Source: Daphnia carinata
Taxonomy: Eukaryota > Arthropoda > Branchiopoda > Diplostraca > Daphniidae
Length of the DNA: 64,000 nt
Reading direction: 5' to 3'
Assembly (NCBI RefSeq): GCF_022539665.2
Contig: NC_081335.1
Span: forward strand, 1,240,001 to 1,304,000
Shown here: piece by piece, positions 26,601 through 40,400 of the stretch
Position numbering within the stretch: position 1 is the stretch's first letter
Layout of the letters: every line of letters begins with the position of its first letter
Program-made: the position numbers and the translations under genes
The notes under the pieces: model-generated
Databases searched by the model: none
What the model saw: only the letters and a program-made list of their open reading frames with translations
What the model was told of the DNA's origin: nothing

Positions 26601-28933
26601 TCTCTTTGGCGAATGTCGGCACTTCTGAATTAAATCAAACGTTATGAAACGCAAAATAATGTTCATCGAGTACGTAAATAAGCAAGTACATTTAGCCAGT
26701 AGGATAAGTATTCGGGAGTACAGTCATTAGGATCGATGATTTATTCACGTCATAGTTCTAGAAATTCAGTATAGCAAGAGACTAATGGTTTCCCTGTTTA
26801 TAAATCATTTTGGCCGCGCGCGTTATTTTCTTCTAACACATTTCAAAATCTCCTAGCTGATCAATAACATTGTGAAAGAGAACGGAAGAGACATATGTAT
26901 AAACAAGTGAGGCGAGTTCCACTCCAATTCGAAAGAATCCCCATTTCTTCTTTTCCCAGGCATAAACTAATCAGGCTAATGGATTAATCCAATCTCTACG
27001 ATTTATTTAAACAATTTTTTTTTTGTTAAATTCGTGGCGGGAAAAATAAAATTTAAGATTCCTCGTTTGTTTCATCAAAACTGCGGTACAGACGTGCGCA
27101 ATCGTTCAAAAGAAAATTGCTTCCACGTTCTCACCCAATTCGATCAAGTCAATTTCCTGCGCGGCCATACTAGAAAAATAAAAAAACCTTTTGAGTGTCT
27201 CCGCCTTTTTTTTTTCCTGACCGATAAATGGAGGGAGGGGGGACTCACGTCCGATAGCAATGACAGTCATCCCGAGTGATCCAGGTGGACCAATAAACAT
27301 ACAACACTCAATCAAGAAACGAGTTTCGAAATGGAGAGAAAACATTGGCGAAAAAAAAAAGAAGTTCTAATCGAATTTTCTGGACGGCCACTGTTTGTTT
27401 TCGGCCCATCTGTCAATATCTATAAGAAAAATAAGAGACACAATCCATCAACTGGCCGAGCATAAAATAGGAGATGACGCGGTGGATGTAAAGAGAAGCC
27501 ATCGGTTGACCGTTTTTCATTTCCGTCTGAGAAGGGAGGCGGAAGTCGTACAAGTTGTTTCCCCTCCCTCGTTCCCCCTCCAAAAAAAGAAACAAGAAGA
27601 CGTCAGGGAGAAAAAAAAAAGCGCCACCTACAAGTCTTTTTAAATAATTCTTGACTTATGTTTCCTCAATGGGAAAGAAGACCCACATAACCGATTAGAT
27701 CGTGACGATACATAACAACAACAGAGGAATATAGGCGTTACTCTCTGATTTGCAGTTGTACAATAATATGCACGTGAACTGGAACAAAAAAAAGCTTTCT
27801 GGTTTATCGCCGCTCCTAATGGGATTTGTCGTATTGGACACGTTAGGGAAAAAGGCAAAGACAAGAGATGAGGTTTGTGACAAGACAAATCTTCTAAAGT
27901 TTTGTTTTGCCTTTCTCTCTTTTCGTATGTCGGAGGGGGAAATTGGGCGCGGGCTATTTGAAATCGAAGAATTATTGAATTCGACTTTTCCTTTCGGGCC
28001 GGATCGATCCAGCAAATAGACGTGGAGAAACACACGTGAAATGATGCGGGATTGTCTTTCCATCTCGAAGCAATACAAATCTTACATCCTGCAAGATCTG
28101 TTGGATCAAACGAGTCTCACGCGTCTCTCAATCCCCATGAATTTTCTTTTTTTTCTACTCGTATCTAATAGAATAAAAAAAGGGAATTCATCTTGATGAC
28201 TTCTTCCGCTAGACTTACGTCATTGACAGAAAAGATCTGCTTTAGATATCGTCTCACACAGAGACCGAGAAAAAAAAATACGAACCCATCCGTCTTACTG
28301 CAAGTGACAATTGAAAATAAGTTGGCGCCGTGTATCGAATGTCTCTGCTAAGGAATCACACAAAAATGAAAAGAGGATATTATTTATATACAAAAAAAAA
28401 GGACACTATTATCAACTGTAAAGGCTTTCCCGAGAAATGCGATAACTTTGTTCAACTGTCGGCACACTTTCACGAAATTCACCCCCCCTTTCGATTTTTT
28501 TCCAATCTAAAGCTCCGCGTGAATAGATCGGGGTGAATGGGAAAAAAAAAACTCACTTCAGCGAAAAGTCAAGTGAACTCAACAAGGAAAGTAGTTCCTA
28601 TTTAAAAGACTTCTTGCGTTTTCTTTTCCCCGTTTTCAAACCGGAAAGAATGCGATTCGACACTTTCAAATGACATTTCTCAAAATAACAAAATTGAAAC
28701 CAAACGTGCGTCCGTGACTGTTTTTAGGTGAATAGTTGTGTAGCGCTAATTACTTGTTTGAACGACACACACACAAAATGAATGATGGACTACCAAGCCA
28801 TGTGTGTTGACTACATACCGTTGCGGAAATACCGGAAGTCATCGACAGACGAAGCAGTAGCATCCAGACAGAGCCATCCGGCGGTAATAATTAGCCAGCA
28901 CGAACGGCACACAATTTTCATCCAATAATCCAT
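23677..28933 (-). CDS. DIP/lachesin-type three-Ig cell-adhesion protein, paralogue 1
   Basis: Cell-surface immunoglobulin protein of the Dpr-interacting protein (DIP)/lachesin/IgLON group, which in arthropods mediates neuronal recognition; 474 aa. Exons from 5' to 3': 28933-28819, 26624-26527, 26168-25857, 25770-25713, 25426-25280, 25206-25132, 25023-24970, 24630-24487, 24227-24075, 24007-23906, 23843-23677. Signal peptide at about 1-27. Ig1 spans about 42-193 with [12 protein letters not shown] and MCQLNTEPM; Ig2 begins [11 protein letters not shown] and Ig3 begins [10 protein letters not shown]. The C-terminus ends in Ser-Ser-Ala and then a hydrophobic stretch ([12 protein letters not shown]), fitting a GPI-anchor signal. 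Residues 103-157 are a His/Pro/Gln-rich insertion in Ig1, absent from paralogue 2. Exact DIP orthology needs a tree. Confidence 0.88.
26625..28818 (-). other. First intron of DIP-like paralogue 1 (2194 bp)
   Basis: Separates the signal-peptide exon from the Ig1 exon. Overlapping ORFs on both strands at 27640-28078 show no family resemblance. No other feature that I can support. Confidence 0.6.
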
Positions 28934-31900
28934 TGGAGACTTTGGAAAGAAAATTAGTCGATTAAGTCCACGTTGACTTCGATAGATTTGTTTAAAAAAT
29001 GTAATGACATGTGACACTTTTTGGGGATGAACTTTTCAAAAAAAAATCACAATGCCACTGAAACGTATACGAAAACTTTGCAGAATTGTTTTGTCACCGT
29101 TTAGGAATTCAAATAAAGAGAACAAAGTTCGTATACGACGATTATTAAAATAAAAAAGTTTTTTGCCTGTTTTTAAGTATAGAGTTGCTCAATCCAAGTT
29201 GGGATTCAAACTGAGCCCGAGCTTCCAACCGGTGTCCTGGTTTTATCTATTAGCCCACTCCCCCTTTTTTTTCTCCCCCTCCTTGGTTTTCCACCCCTTC
29301 TTATCCCGCGTGACAGGCGCACTATGGTAAATACCAAAAAAAGGAACATTTTTTTTTTCTAATTGCGAGGTTGTCGCACTAGAAAAATGACGTGTTTTTG
29401 AAAATTATTTAAATTTGCAATGTCCTTGAGTTTTGGTCAGAAATTCGGAGAGGATGGGTAAGGAAAACAATGGCCTTGGAGTTTGCTGAAACGTCCCCTT
29501 TCCCTCCAAATGGATGTTTTTCATGGCAGAAAAACAAAGAAAAATGTACTTCATTTAAATATTTATTCAAATTCGAGATTTTCAAAAGTAAAACAAACAA
29601 AGAAATGACGCATCACAACTTAATTTGCAGATACATAACTCAATAAGAAAATACATTTCGTGTCTAAATATGATGAACGTCTTATGCTTTCTAAATAAAA
29701 TTCGATCCATCCAATCATCCATGATCACGTCATGTGGCTGGATAATCATTTAACAAAAGCATCTTACGTCCAACTACTTATGTGCTGGATATATAACGGA
29801 ACAAAATTCATCATGGAACAATAATCCGTCTTAGAAGAAAAGCATCACAGAATTCCATAGCGCTTTTTTTATGATGAACTAATAACCAATAAAAAGAAAT
29901 TTAAATTCCTGAAATTTTATTTAGTTAACTTGTAATGTTTAGCCACCGAAAGTTACCAGCTGATTGTCAACTAACCCGATCCGTAACGAGATGGATCACC
30001 AAAACTAAAGGGGAGAGACATACGAACCCTAGGATTATAATCTTCTATGGAGACAACTGTGCCTGTAATGGACATTGATGTGTAAGGTGATGTGGTTAAT
30101 TGACTGTAATCGAATGTACGTCACGCTGGGTGACTATCCTTTATCTGCAATTGAAAATAAAAGAAACCTGGCACCATTAATTCAATCCAAAATAGGGAAA
30201 TTTCGTGAGTGAAGTTCCAAAATGTCTTACTTGACTTTTGATTCGTTGTTGAAGACCACACACTTCATGTTGCAAACTATAGAACGACGCGTTACACATA
30301 ATGTCCTGAGCGTTGGTATCATTTCGATCGATTATTGATCATGGGCGTAGGAAAAGAGAAAAGTTGAACTAGAAAAAAGAAAGTCTTTGATTGATCCCAA
30401 GTCAAAAAGGTCGCCCATTGATTACCTTCCTCGCTCCGTGTGCTTCACAATAGACAGATCAGCACGTGTGTCACTTGTATGTCTATGTATACCTTCAGGC
30501 TTTAATTTATTTTTTTTTTTCCTTTTCTTAAGGCCCCATCTGATCGTACAAACTAGCACCTGGCCGATTCACATAATCGACTGTTGTCGTGTTTCGGGAG
30601 CCACCCTTTCTATGCAATTCAAAAAGAAATGCCCAGGAGTCCTCCCTTCTGGGGTTTTTATTTTCCAGGTGATCAAGAAAAAAAAAAACCTCACGCTCAA
30701 CTAATGCCGTCAAAACTAGAACCCAGTTGTAGAAAAAAGAAATATATTGTTATACATATGAAACATTATATCGTACTCTTGTAGATATATATATATATAT
30801 TTTTATCGAATAAAAACAAGGAATAGGAATAATAATAGAAAGCCAAAGAGAAAAAGAGTTTTATCGATACAAGATGAGCATCAGTGTGTGGTATTTCGCC
30901 GCAATAACACAATCATCTCTTTATGCCATCAAAAGCAGGAGAGAAAATAAACAAATGTCAATGTCGTGTCCTCCTCCCCCCTTACCCCCCGAAAGAAAAA
31001 CAAACAACGAAACAGAAAAATTCTATTTTGTGTTGGGTGTGTAATCTTGACGACGCGGCTGCAAGTGTCACACCCAATGTTCTATCTTTGAAACAGTCTT
31101 TTATATATATGTATACTGTATAGGCAGACGATCGGATTTTCTCTTCCTACACCCATCTGTTCCGCACGCCATATAATCTCTGCGTGTCTGTGAGTGTCAG
31201 TTGAGCCGGAAGGAGGGAAAAAAAGGAAAGAATGGCTGGAATACAGGGGATCCCCGTATCCGATTTGTTTCTTTTTCTTCATTGCACACATTTTATAACT
31301 GTACAGACTCTCGTCACGATCGCTCCTCATGGCCGAGGGATAATGCTTTCTCCATCATCTTCTTTTCTTGACGGTGACAATGGCATTACGCTTGATCGCC
31401 TCCGATGACCTCAATCGATCCTCTGGCATTTCTCCGATAGATTCACAAAAATGTCTATATGTTTAACGAACAAGAGTTTAGAAATATTTTTTTTTTCTTC
31501 CCTAAATTGAAACGTAAAAAAAAAAAATAAATGTATGGGGTTTCATTTGAACTGTCCGTTCACCTCGAAGAAGCCTTTTGATTTTCCTCAAACTACTTTC
31601 TTGACATTTTTCCTGTTGGCTTTGAGTTCTCATTTACTGCATAAATATCAAAATGATATTCTTTTCTAGTTAAACCATCGAGAGTCAAACAGTTGCCCAG
31701 GTAATGAAAGACACAGGTAATCCGTGTAATTAGAGTATCACGCGTGAATGCTTCATCCGTTGCCCTTTGAAATAAACAAGATGTTCCTATTTCTTTCTTT
31801 TGGCTGGACGACAGCGATAGCTCCTATAAGTCTTAAAAGTCTTATTTTTTTTCTAAATAATAATAATTCAAGTCCTGAGACAGACGTAAGCTCCCCTGGA

Positions 31901-34475
31901 CAGAAGGCGGATCTTCAACAGAGTCATCAGTTTTTTCCGTGTAGGATTTGTTGGTCGCGCCATGACAACCAACCATGCTATACACAAGCTGTAGCCCACA
32001 ACGTTAATTAGCCCGTCTTCTACTTTTCCGGACCTAGAAAGTTGTCCTACTAGAATAAAGTTGCGACGCTAAGTAGAAACACAACGGGCTGCGGTTATAA
32101 GCCACGGGGTTTCCGCCTTCTTGATATATTGATATATGTGTACATGTAGCTACACAGACTATAACGTCCTGGATAGATGTATATACAGCTGAGATATACA
32201 CAAATGCGTAGGGAGAACGAGAGAGTCTACTATAAAATATATTTTCAATGTTTGTAGCCCGATCACTTGTTTGCGTGACACGAAACTTTTATTCTCTTTC
32301 CTAGCTGATCTAAACCCAAAAAAGCCTAGACTACATATATATATCCTCTGGCTGGTATTATTGTTTTCCACCTTAGACATGAATCGAAGGTTGGGCGTCC
32401 TTGTCGTGGAGCCAAGTTTCCCTTTTCTTTTGTTGTTGAAATTTTACTGTGTCTACGATACGATTTGTTGGCCATCTTTTTCTTTTTAGTCGGTTGGTAA
32501 AGTTTGACTTCCTGTATATAGTAGTAACCTCAATCCATGCAAATCGGAATGACTGCAGTATAGTGGGCACGCGCCATGATTATATCAGTGTGTGTGTTTG
32601 TTGTTTGTTGTTTGTTTTTTTTGCATATTTATTTCAAGTCAACTGTGTTTGTAACCCGAATAATATTGCAGTTGTGGGAGGTCAACTGTTGAAATGGAAA
32701 TTATAGTTTATAATGAAGTCACATGCAAAACTTGATGTAGCTAATCGATTTCTTACAATTAGTCTAGTTCATTTCTCGGTTAGAATATTCTGTTGGCTTA
32801 ATTCATTTCATTTCTAATTAAAGATGTTTAGTTCCGTGTTTTATTACCATCTATGCGGGAATCGAATGCGTCTTGATTAACTCCAATTAACAGGAAAAAG
32901 CCAATTTTTCTCAAACAGAGAAAGCCAGTTGGAGCTAAACACGCTAAATCATGATTAGCGATTTCTTTAATTCACAAAAAAAAAAAAAAATGGAGAGATA
33001 ATGGCATTGCATTTCTTTTTTGGCAAGTGACACGGGAATTGCTGTCGCTATGTGCTGAACTTAACTACGCCGGAATAAAAAAAAACCGCTTTAGATAAGG
33101 ACGCCAGGATAAAAAGAAACAGACAAGACATTGTTGTTCCTTTTCTTTCAGTTCACAGCACAAGAGTCAACAATAAGTTAACGCGCCCGAAGATTTGTAT
33201 TCAATTGCGTATCTACTTAACAAACATCTCATAACATTTCAGCTTTGCCATAATGTTTTGTAAATTTCTTGTAAACTCGCTAGCATTTACTCTACACTCG
33301 CTACTAATTGGCTTGTTCATTTATTAAGCGTCAGCTATGTGAGAAATTTAGTTCCATTAACAGCCATCATTTAATCAAAACAACGGGAGCGGCTGGCATT
33401 ATAGTCTTTGCCAGAGACGCCACCTTTGGGAATGTTAATTCAGTAAATTTCTCAGTTGACTTACAAAAATTAAATATATATTTAGGTTGGAGAAGAGTTT
33501 ATACCGATGCGCGCGTCTTAGAAACGGACTGTATCTATAAATTTGCATATGGAAATTGAAATGGAGGAACTGACTTTCCAGGGATTCAACACGAAATAGA
33601 TATGTACGACGCGGTTACATATTCAAATAGTTTTTGTTTTTGTTTTGTTTTAATAATCATAAAACATTTGTCTTTTACGCAATAGAAAACGAGGTGGAAC
33701 AGTCCCGCCAAAAAAAAAAAATGGAATTCAATTACCTTTTCCACGAGCGCATCTACAGGGAGATTGAACTCTTCCCTGGGATATTCTTTTCGTTTTGTAC
33801 GCAGCAATCTGTAAAAAGATCTAAGGGATTTCCCTTCCTTTTTTTTCGTTATCATTTCCATAAAGAGTGGAGAGGAACGATAGGCTTGTGTAAAACACTT
33901 TCAAATCTTTATTTATTTATTTACTTTTTTTGTGTTTTTTTGAAAAGTCAGATGCGTTGGGTATAATCCCGCCTCAATCGAATACATTTGCCGAGCTGCG
34001 ACAAGCCCGAACCAGTTCCCGTAAATCACATCATTTTTGTATTTTTTTTTTGGCTGGCCTTTGGGTTGTGTTGCATCTTTGATGCCCTCAGCGCCATCTG
34101 ATGCAGTTTCCCGTGGGCGACGAATTGTTCAATAACGTGACGTGTTGCAACACCCTCTCTATTCCTTCCTTTACAACAAAAATATTTTATCTAGTATTCT
34201 ATTCTGAGTGTTTTCGCTGCTTTCATGAACAAGAAAAAAGGTTTTACGATTAGAACTTTGATTTCGATTGAAACAAAATACCTTTTTTTTGCGAGGTCGA
34301 TTCTAGAGAGAATAAATACAAAAACAATGGGGAGGGAAAGAGAAAAGAACCCCGGTCATTGTTTTAATCAATCGCCATAGTCTATTTACACATACGCGCA
34401 CACACACACGCAAAAAAAAAGGGTAGGAGGATAAAAAGCTCAATATGTATACTTCCTTTTTAAAAGGGAGGCTCA
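28934..34475. other. Spacer between the two DIP-like genes
   Basis: Contains the promoter and leader of paralogue 1 and the 3' UTR of paralogue 2. A TTTATTTATTTATTT stretch near 33910 gives AATAAA on the minus strand and may be the poly(A) site of paralogue 2. Apart from a tRNA-like stretch at about 29190-29262 I see no gene; it is AT-rich with many A/T runs. Confidence 0.5.
29190..29262 (-). other. tRNA-like sequence (pseudogene or SINE head)
   Basis: Read on the minus strand it has an A-box-like GGGCTAATAGATAAAACC (29256-29239). After CACCGGTTGGAAGCTCGG comes a B-box-like TTTGAATCCCAAC (29210-29198). The spacing and overall length are those of a tRNA gene. The ends do not form an acceptor stem, so it is a degraded tRNA or a tRNA-derived repeat rather than a working gene. 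Confidence 0.4.
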
Positions 34476-37452
34476 TCACGCTAGAGGATGCTGATTATCG
34501 ATCAGGAAAGTGATCAACAACAACAAGAGCAATAGACTGCTAATGTTTGCTGAAGCCTTTGACGTCAAAGATGTCGGCATTCCGGCCTTATTGCCAGCCT
34601 TTTTCTGTTGGCGCAGGAAAGGCGGATCGTCGTCACTTCTTTTCGTTTCTTGTGTCACTCGGTAATTAGCGTCGATTGGCTTTCTCGTTGTTGACGTCTG
34701 GACGATTGTTGTTTGTCTCGTTGTTGTTGTTGTTTCTGGTGGTGGACTGGAAAATTCATCTTCATTTTCCAAGTTTTCGTGTTCATCTTCTTGATGTTCC
34801 GCACTCCACGATGAGTGCGCCATTCTTCTCTGTTGAACGGCATCCATCGCAACGACTTAAAACAAAACATTAACTTCTTTTGTGAGTGGCGAGACAGAAC
34901 TTGAAAGGAATTCGTACCCTCGACAGATATGGTCCAATTGGCTGTTCCGTGAATGTTGGAACAGTGACAGGTGTAATTACCTGAATGAAGGCATCTCTTT
35001 AAACAATTTTTTTTTAAAAAGATTACAATTATTAATTTGCATTTGCCTTTATCCCGTGGTTGCATATCGGCAATATTGAGATACATGTCCGTAGCGACGA
35101 GCCCGACTTGCGGTCGATAGTCAACAGCCGCCTTCTCTGATTTTAATAAATACCCCCAATCACACGCCATTAGTTTCCATCATCAGCTTTTGCTCGTTAA
35201 TTAATTAGCTACCACGTACTTCTTGCAGGGTGTAATCATCATTAGTAATGTAATTGTATAAATGAACGAACCTGAGGGAAGCCGATTAGATTCGTAAGTC
35301 CACGAAGTATATCCTGATGAAACGACAGAAACTTGAATTAAATGAATGGAAAATTGCACATGTAAAGTTGTTTCAACCTTGTGGCCAGCTGTGGCACTGA
35401 CAATGGAGTTTCAGTGGTTCGCCCTGTCGCTGAAAGACTTCACTTTGATGCGACGTTACGACCGGAGCAACTTTGTTCGGGACAAAATTTTGTTTGTTTC
35501 TTTTTTTAGTTTAACATTAGATTTTCTTTAAAACAAAAAATAAATAAATAAATAAATGGCTAATTAAAAACCTACATTCGACTCTGAGCAGAATGCGCTT
35601 GCTGCAAAAATAAAAAAAAAGAAAATAATTCATTTTAGAAAAATGATGGTGATGCATTAGCTGAAATGATTAACAATGACAGCGGCTGTTTTACCTAACA
35701 GGAGGCGGAATTCCATTGGAAGCTATGAATCATCCATCAAAAATAAAATGCATTTATAAATATTTTCTTGTCCAAACTTATTGCCAAGAATGATTAAGAA
35801 CTGTCCTCATTTTTTTTTTTTTTACGTCAACATACCGATGCAGAGGTAGGCAGCCATCTGCCGGCGGTGAACGCCGACTAGATTTAAAATTGAACCTTCC
35901 ACCACTCCCACACCTCCGGTGCAGAAAAATAAAAACAAAGTCAAAAATAATTTATAGTTATTTCCTCCCCCTCCGCCTTCAACTGGCTCCATTCATTACA
36001 TTTTATTACTCTAATTACTTTGATTGATGTAGATAGGTTGATAGTCTTCACGGCGCCAGGTGATGTTAGGCTCCGGATAGCCAATGGCGCTGCACTTGAG
36101 CGTTGCGTTCTCGCCTTCTGTCACCGTCAGGTCACTGCTGCTCTCGTTCACCAGTATGTCGGGCGGCACTGTTTTATACAAAAAAAAAACAAAAAAAAAA
36201 ACAAAACAAAACAAAACAATCAATTATAACTTATACAAATCAAATTTAAGCGTTGGCCTACACTAATAAATTTCAGCGCTGGACGACCAATGCAAAATTG
36301 TGTCTTTCGTTCGGATTCACATGGAAACAGCAGCGGTCGTAGCAACAATAAAAAAAAAAAAAAAGAAGGAAGGGGTACGCTATATACACAATGTTTATTG
36401 ATCAATTGTGTCGGACTCGGCACTATGCAATCTCGGCTAGTCATATTTCGTTGGCCCGTTCGTGAGCCTCCTATAACTTGGCAGGCCATCGAAATTGCCA
36501 ATGTGCCTGTGTGACATGGCTGATCTATAAATCACATGTCTCGACTTGATTAGACAGTTACAGTCCGAGACGACACGGACGGACTCCGCAATGAATTTAA
36601 TCTTTCAGTATTTTTTTATCATTCTTTTTTTTTTTTTGCTCTTTCCGTTTAGATTTATATGGGCTGTAATTTACAAGATTGGCCTCATTTCCAAATGACA
36701 TATTATTCCAGTTAAATCTAATTACATAAATTAAGCCGTTCATATTTACCTGTAACGTGAAGATACGCCACTTGACTGACCATCGGTTCGAAATTGTTTA
36801 ACTGGCACATGTAACCGCCAGCGTCGGCGGGCGTCACTTCCTTCAGATACAATTGCCACGTTTTGCGTTGGCCGGTACTCAGACGCTCGTCCTTATCGAT
36901 AGAATGACGGACCGTAACGCGGGCCGATCGAGTAATAACCGTGTCATCAATGGCTAAAATGGTTTGGGTATCTACTCGAAGGAACGCCACCTTAAAGTAA
37001 AGTTCCCCCCCCCCCGGAAAACTTTGATGTTAATCATTTTATAAGAAATTTAACAACAGAATGGGTTCACCTTAAAATTGTAGACGTTATCAATGATGCA
37101 AGTGAAGATTGCCTCCCGGCCAGTTGATACTGTAACGTTCGGCATATGCCCGACAAACGTAGACCATCCTACATAGAAATGTCAATGCTCGTTAATCTCA
37201 TTCTGACTTAATATTGTTGCGTTGCCAGGTAACAATAGAGACACTTTGGCATCCCACTTCACAAACAAGATCATCAATCAATCAGCATTATAAGTTCAGT
37301 ATGACTGTCACATCTCTACATCGGCTCCCAAACAAAATGGAAAAACAAATATATAGCGAGAATAGATTGATATTAAGTATACCAGACGATGACGACACTG
37401 ATTGGCTAGACACGGTTAGAAGATTGAAGATGATTGCTATTGCTGTAACCAT
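34476..37452 (-). CDS. DIP/lachesin-type three-Ig cell-adhesion protein, paralogue 2
   Basis: Second three-Ig protein of the same group, 452 aa. Exons from 5' to 3': 37452-37383, 37168-37071, 36990-36750, 36168-36019, 35913-35836, 35722-35695, 35601-35576, 35470-35378, 35313-35272, 35136-35047, 34980-34918, 34855-34476. The signal peptide MVTAIAIIFNLLTVSS is on its own exon, as in paralogue 1. Ig1 has [16 protein letters not shown] (Phe for the usual Trp) and GGYMCQLNN; Ig2 begins VPPDILVNESSSDLTV; Ig3 ends DKGNYTCHCSN. A tail of about 125 residues is acidic and Thr-rich, then very hydrophobic near the end (SLLLLLLLITFLI), suggesting GPI anchoring. The intron after exon 10 uses GC instead of GT. 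Several intron positions match paralogue 1. Confidence 0.86.
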
Positions 37453-40400
37453 TTCCTCTTCTTCCTGCGGCCCAATCTTTAGACGGACGGAACAATTTGA
37501 AAATGAGTGTGTCTTGTCGGTAGGACGATGGACGACTGAGATCATTCCGGAGGAGAGTCACACCAGCATCCACCTATTTCCTGGGGAGGGTTGGTGATGT
37601 TCTTCGCCATTTCACCCGCTATCCCAGCTGCATTTTACTCTTTCGACTCTCGCTCTCTGTATCTTAATATCAAATCAGACATGCGCTCCGGGCTGTACTA
37701 TATTTACCATCCTCCTGCACATTCTCCGCGTTGAAGACGCAATTGACGATACGAACGAAATGAATTATTTTGTACGTTTACATCGGTGAATTCATCGGGA
37801 GCTGTTTTTGTATCCTGTACATTAAAGACTCATTTATGTACTCCAGATTCCACTGCGAATTGACCAACGTATTAGGTGAACTCGCGATTTTTGAAACAGG
37901 AGCTTTTACTATTTTTTTTTTTTAAAAGACATTTTTAATGAGTTAAACAGAATACACACACACAAAAAAAATATATATATACCTTTTTTTGCCTTTTCGT
38001 CAAGGGAGTATTTACATTCCCATTTTTTTTTTCATACGCCCCTCTTCAATATCCTCACGAGTTGACAGCGGACGGGAAAATGATGATGACAGGCCAGTCG
38101 TCCCGTAGGACTGAAGCCATCGTACAACAGAGAGCAACCAGTCAAACATCCAAGACGCTTGGAGCTGAACAGTGACTTACATTCTTGCTATCAAGCCGAG
38201 TGCGATAAACTGGCAAAAGGCATTGTCAAGGATCAAAGGATATCTTCCCTTTCGCTGTTCTCTTCCGGATGGAAATATATCGAACGTAGGGCGAACGGCA
38301 AAACCCAAGAAACACATCGAGACAATATAATGCCAAGATTCTATAATATTCGCTTCTGTTTTTCTGCTTTGACGTTTTCCCTTTTTGCTGACAACGGACG
38401 TCAATCCTGCAAAAAAAAAAAAAACAACAAAAAAATAAGAGAAGAAAAACTATCTTCCATCACATCAGGCATTCTTTACGGCTCATCGGGAATCAGCTGT
38501 TGGCCCATAAATTTCCATCTTATAAACTTACTGATGATGATGATCTGTATGATCGACTTCGCAGGCCTATTCAGCTCGGAGCTTGAAAGGCACGTTCCCC
38601 TAGAGCTTACAGCCACTAACGAGCCAACATTAATCAACTTGTGTTACATACACACACAGAGAGACAACATAATAGCAGGCATGTAGGGATGTGTTATACA
38701 ACCGACCGACCGTGGCGTCAAAAAGACAAACTGGCGACTGGTTAATCCTATATGATCAATAGCCCTCCCCCGCCAACCGCGTCGTTACGGAACGATCCGA
38801 CCATTAGCCGAGACGCGCGCAGAGAATAACAAACATCAGCTCTAAAAGAATCAGCACTCGGTCGTCAAGTTTCCATAAGGGCGGAATAAGATAAGGCAGC
38901 ATTTGTAACAAATGTATCTTAACTTATAGCAGGTCTTTTTACAACCTACCTTGATCATGAATACATAATCCGATATGTGCTTTCCAGACAACTGTGTAAG
39001 GGCGAGATGAGTATCATAACACGGCAGACTTGCTAGCGAAGACGGCTGGCGGAGGCCAAATGGTAATAGGATTCGGGAAAACTGAGGAGGTGTAGCGTCC
39101 ATGCACAATGCAAAGATCCATTAGTGCCAATTAACTAGAAAAAAGAATTAAAAGAGAATGTCAATTTTTTTTTTTGTCTTTTTGTCCTTGCGGAACAGAA
39201 AATAAATGGCCATATGTTGTCCAATGTAATGGATCATTGTCGCCAATTAGCTCAGTAAACTCCGTCTTCCATTTGACAGTACAAACAAGACAGTCTTACA
39301 ATGTGTGGGAGGATATCCTTGCAAAGAAGAGACAACCATTGGATATTCAACGGTTGCTATTTAAATCGAAATGGAAAGCAAAATATTCTTCGCAGAACAT
39401 TCACTTTTTAACAAGAAAAACCTAATCTTTCAGACGGTTCACTACAATAAATTTGGAATCACAAAAAAAGCAGTAATATCAAGCAGTCCCATATTATTTT
39501 CATTATTCGGTTCAGGACAACAACAAATGCGATCGTTTCCCAGGAATTCTCCTATTGTTTACGTGATGCGTGTACACACGTACATACGCTTCATTCTATT
39601 TTTACATTTAATGAATGCATATTTGGCGTTTTCCTTTCCCCATTCGGTTGCTATATAATGACTGATGAACGAGAAAAAAAGAAAAAAAAAGGTATTTTTT
39701 TTTTCTCCACATTTTTTTTATTACGTCCGATGTCGTTTAATGTTGGGACCATTGGTTGTACGATCTTTTGATCCATGATTCCGGGCGCAAGCAAGAAAAA
39801 AAAACCGTGATTGTTCCGCATCGACGAAAGGTATACTCATAAAAATCTACAGATTCGCTTGAGAAACGCTATCGATTAAATCAAATGATATCTTTGCTGA
39901 CGATGCAGGTCGTTAAAAATATTTACGAATTTCATCTCTTGGATAATTCTAGAATGCCTATAAGGTAACTGTTCGTTTTCGTTTCAGATTTCGTACACTG
40001 TTTGATATTTTAAAGGGCAGCGCGGATCAAATGTCAATAGCTTCCAGTACATACCGTCCTGCTCTCCAACGGATGTCACTTAGTGCTGTATACACGTATA
40101 AACACAAGATGACTACAATTTAAAAGGATATACACGTTCACGGGCAAAGAAAAAATAAATTGAGAGCCTACGCCAACAGACCTCCATGTGTTTCGCTTCT
40201 CACGACTCCCCACCATTCCGACAGACAGCGACGGCAAATTATATCGTAGTAGAGTTGCTACGGCAAGACTCTGCCCAGCAGCCTTTTATTCTTTTTTTTT
40301 TTACTTGACGTGACAGCGGCGAATGACAGCAAAAGGCACACGCGAGGTTTTAGGGGGTGGCTATAGATTCAGTTTATATACCCGGTAGCCTACATATACA

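Noticed and set aside
27640-28078. Overlapping frames of about 130 codons on the minus strand in the DIP paralogue 1 intron
   Set aside because: No recognisable content; a third frame on the plus strand covers the same DNA, typical of chance ORFs.
33308-33559. 83-codon plus-strand frame
   Set aside because: No ATG at its start and no similarity; it lies in AT-rich spacer.
37546-37600. Upstream minus-strand start for DIP paralogue 2
   Set aside because: It would put a charged stretch before the signal peptide; the ATG at 37452 gives a clean signal sequence.
38159-38686. Longest unassigned open frame (175 codons, +)
   Set aside because: It starts without ATG, runs through an A-rich tract giving a Lys/Asn run, and has no splice or family support.
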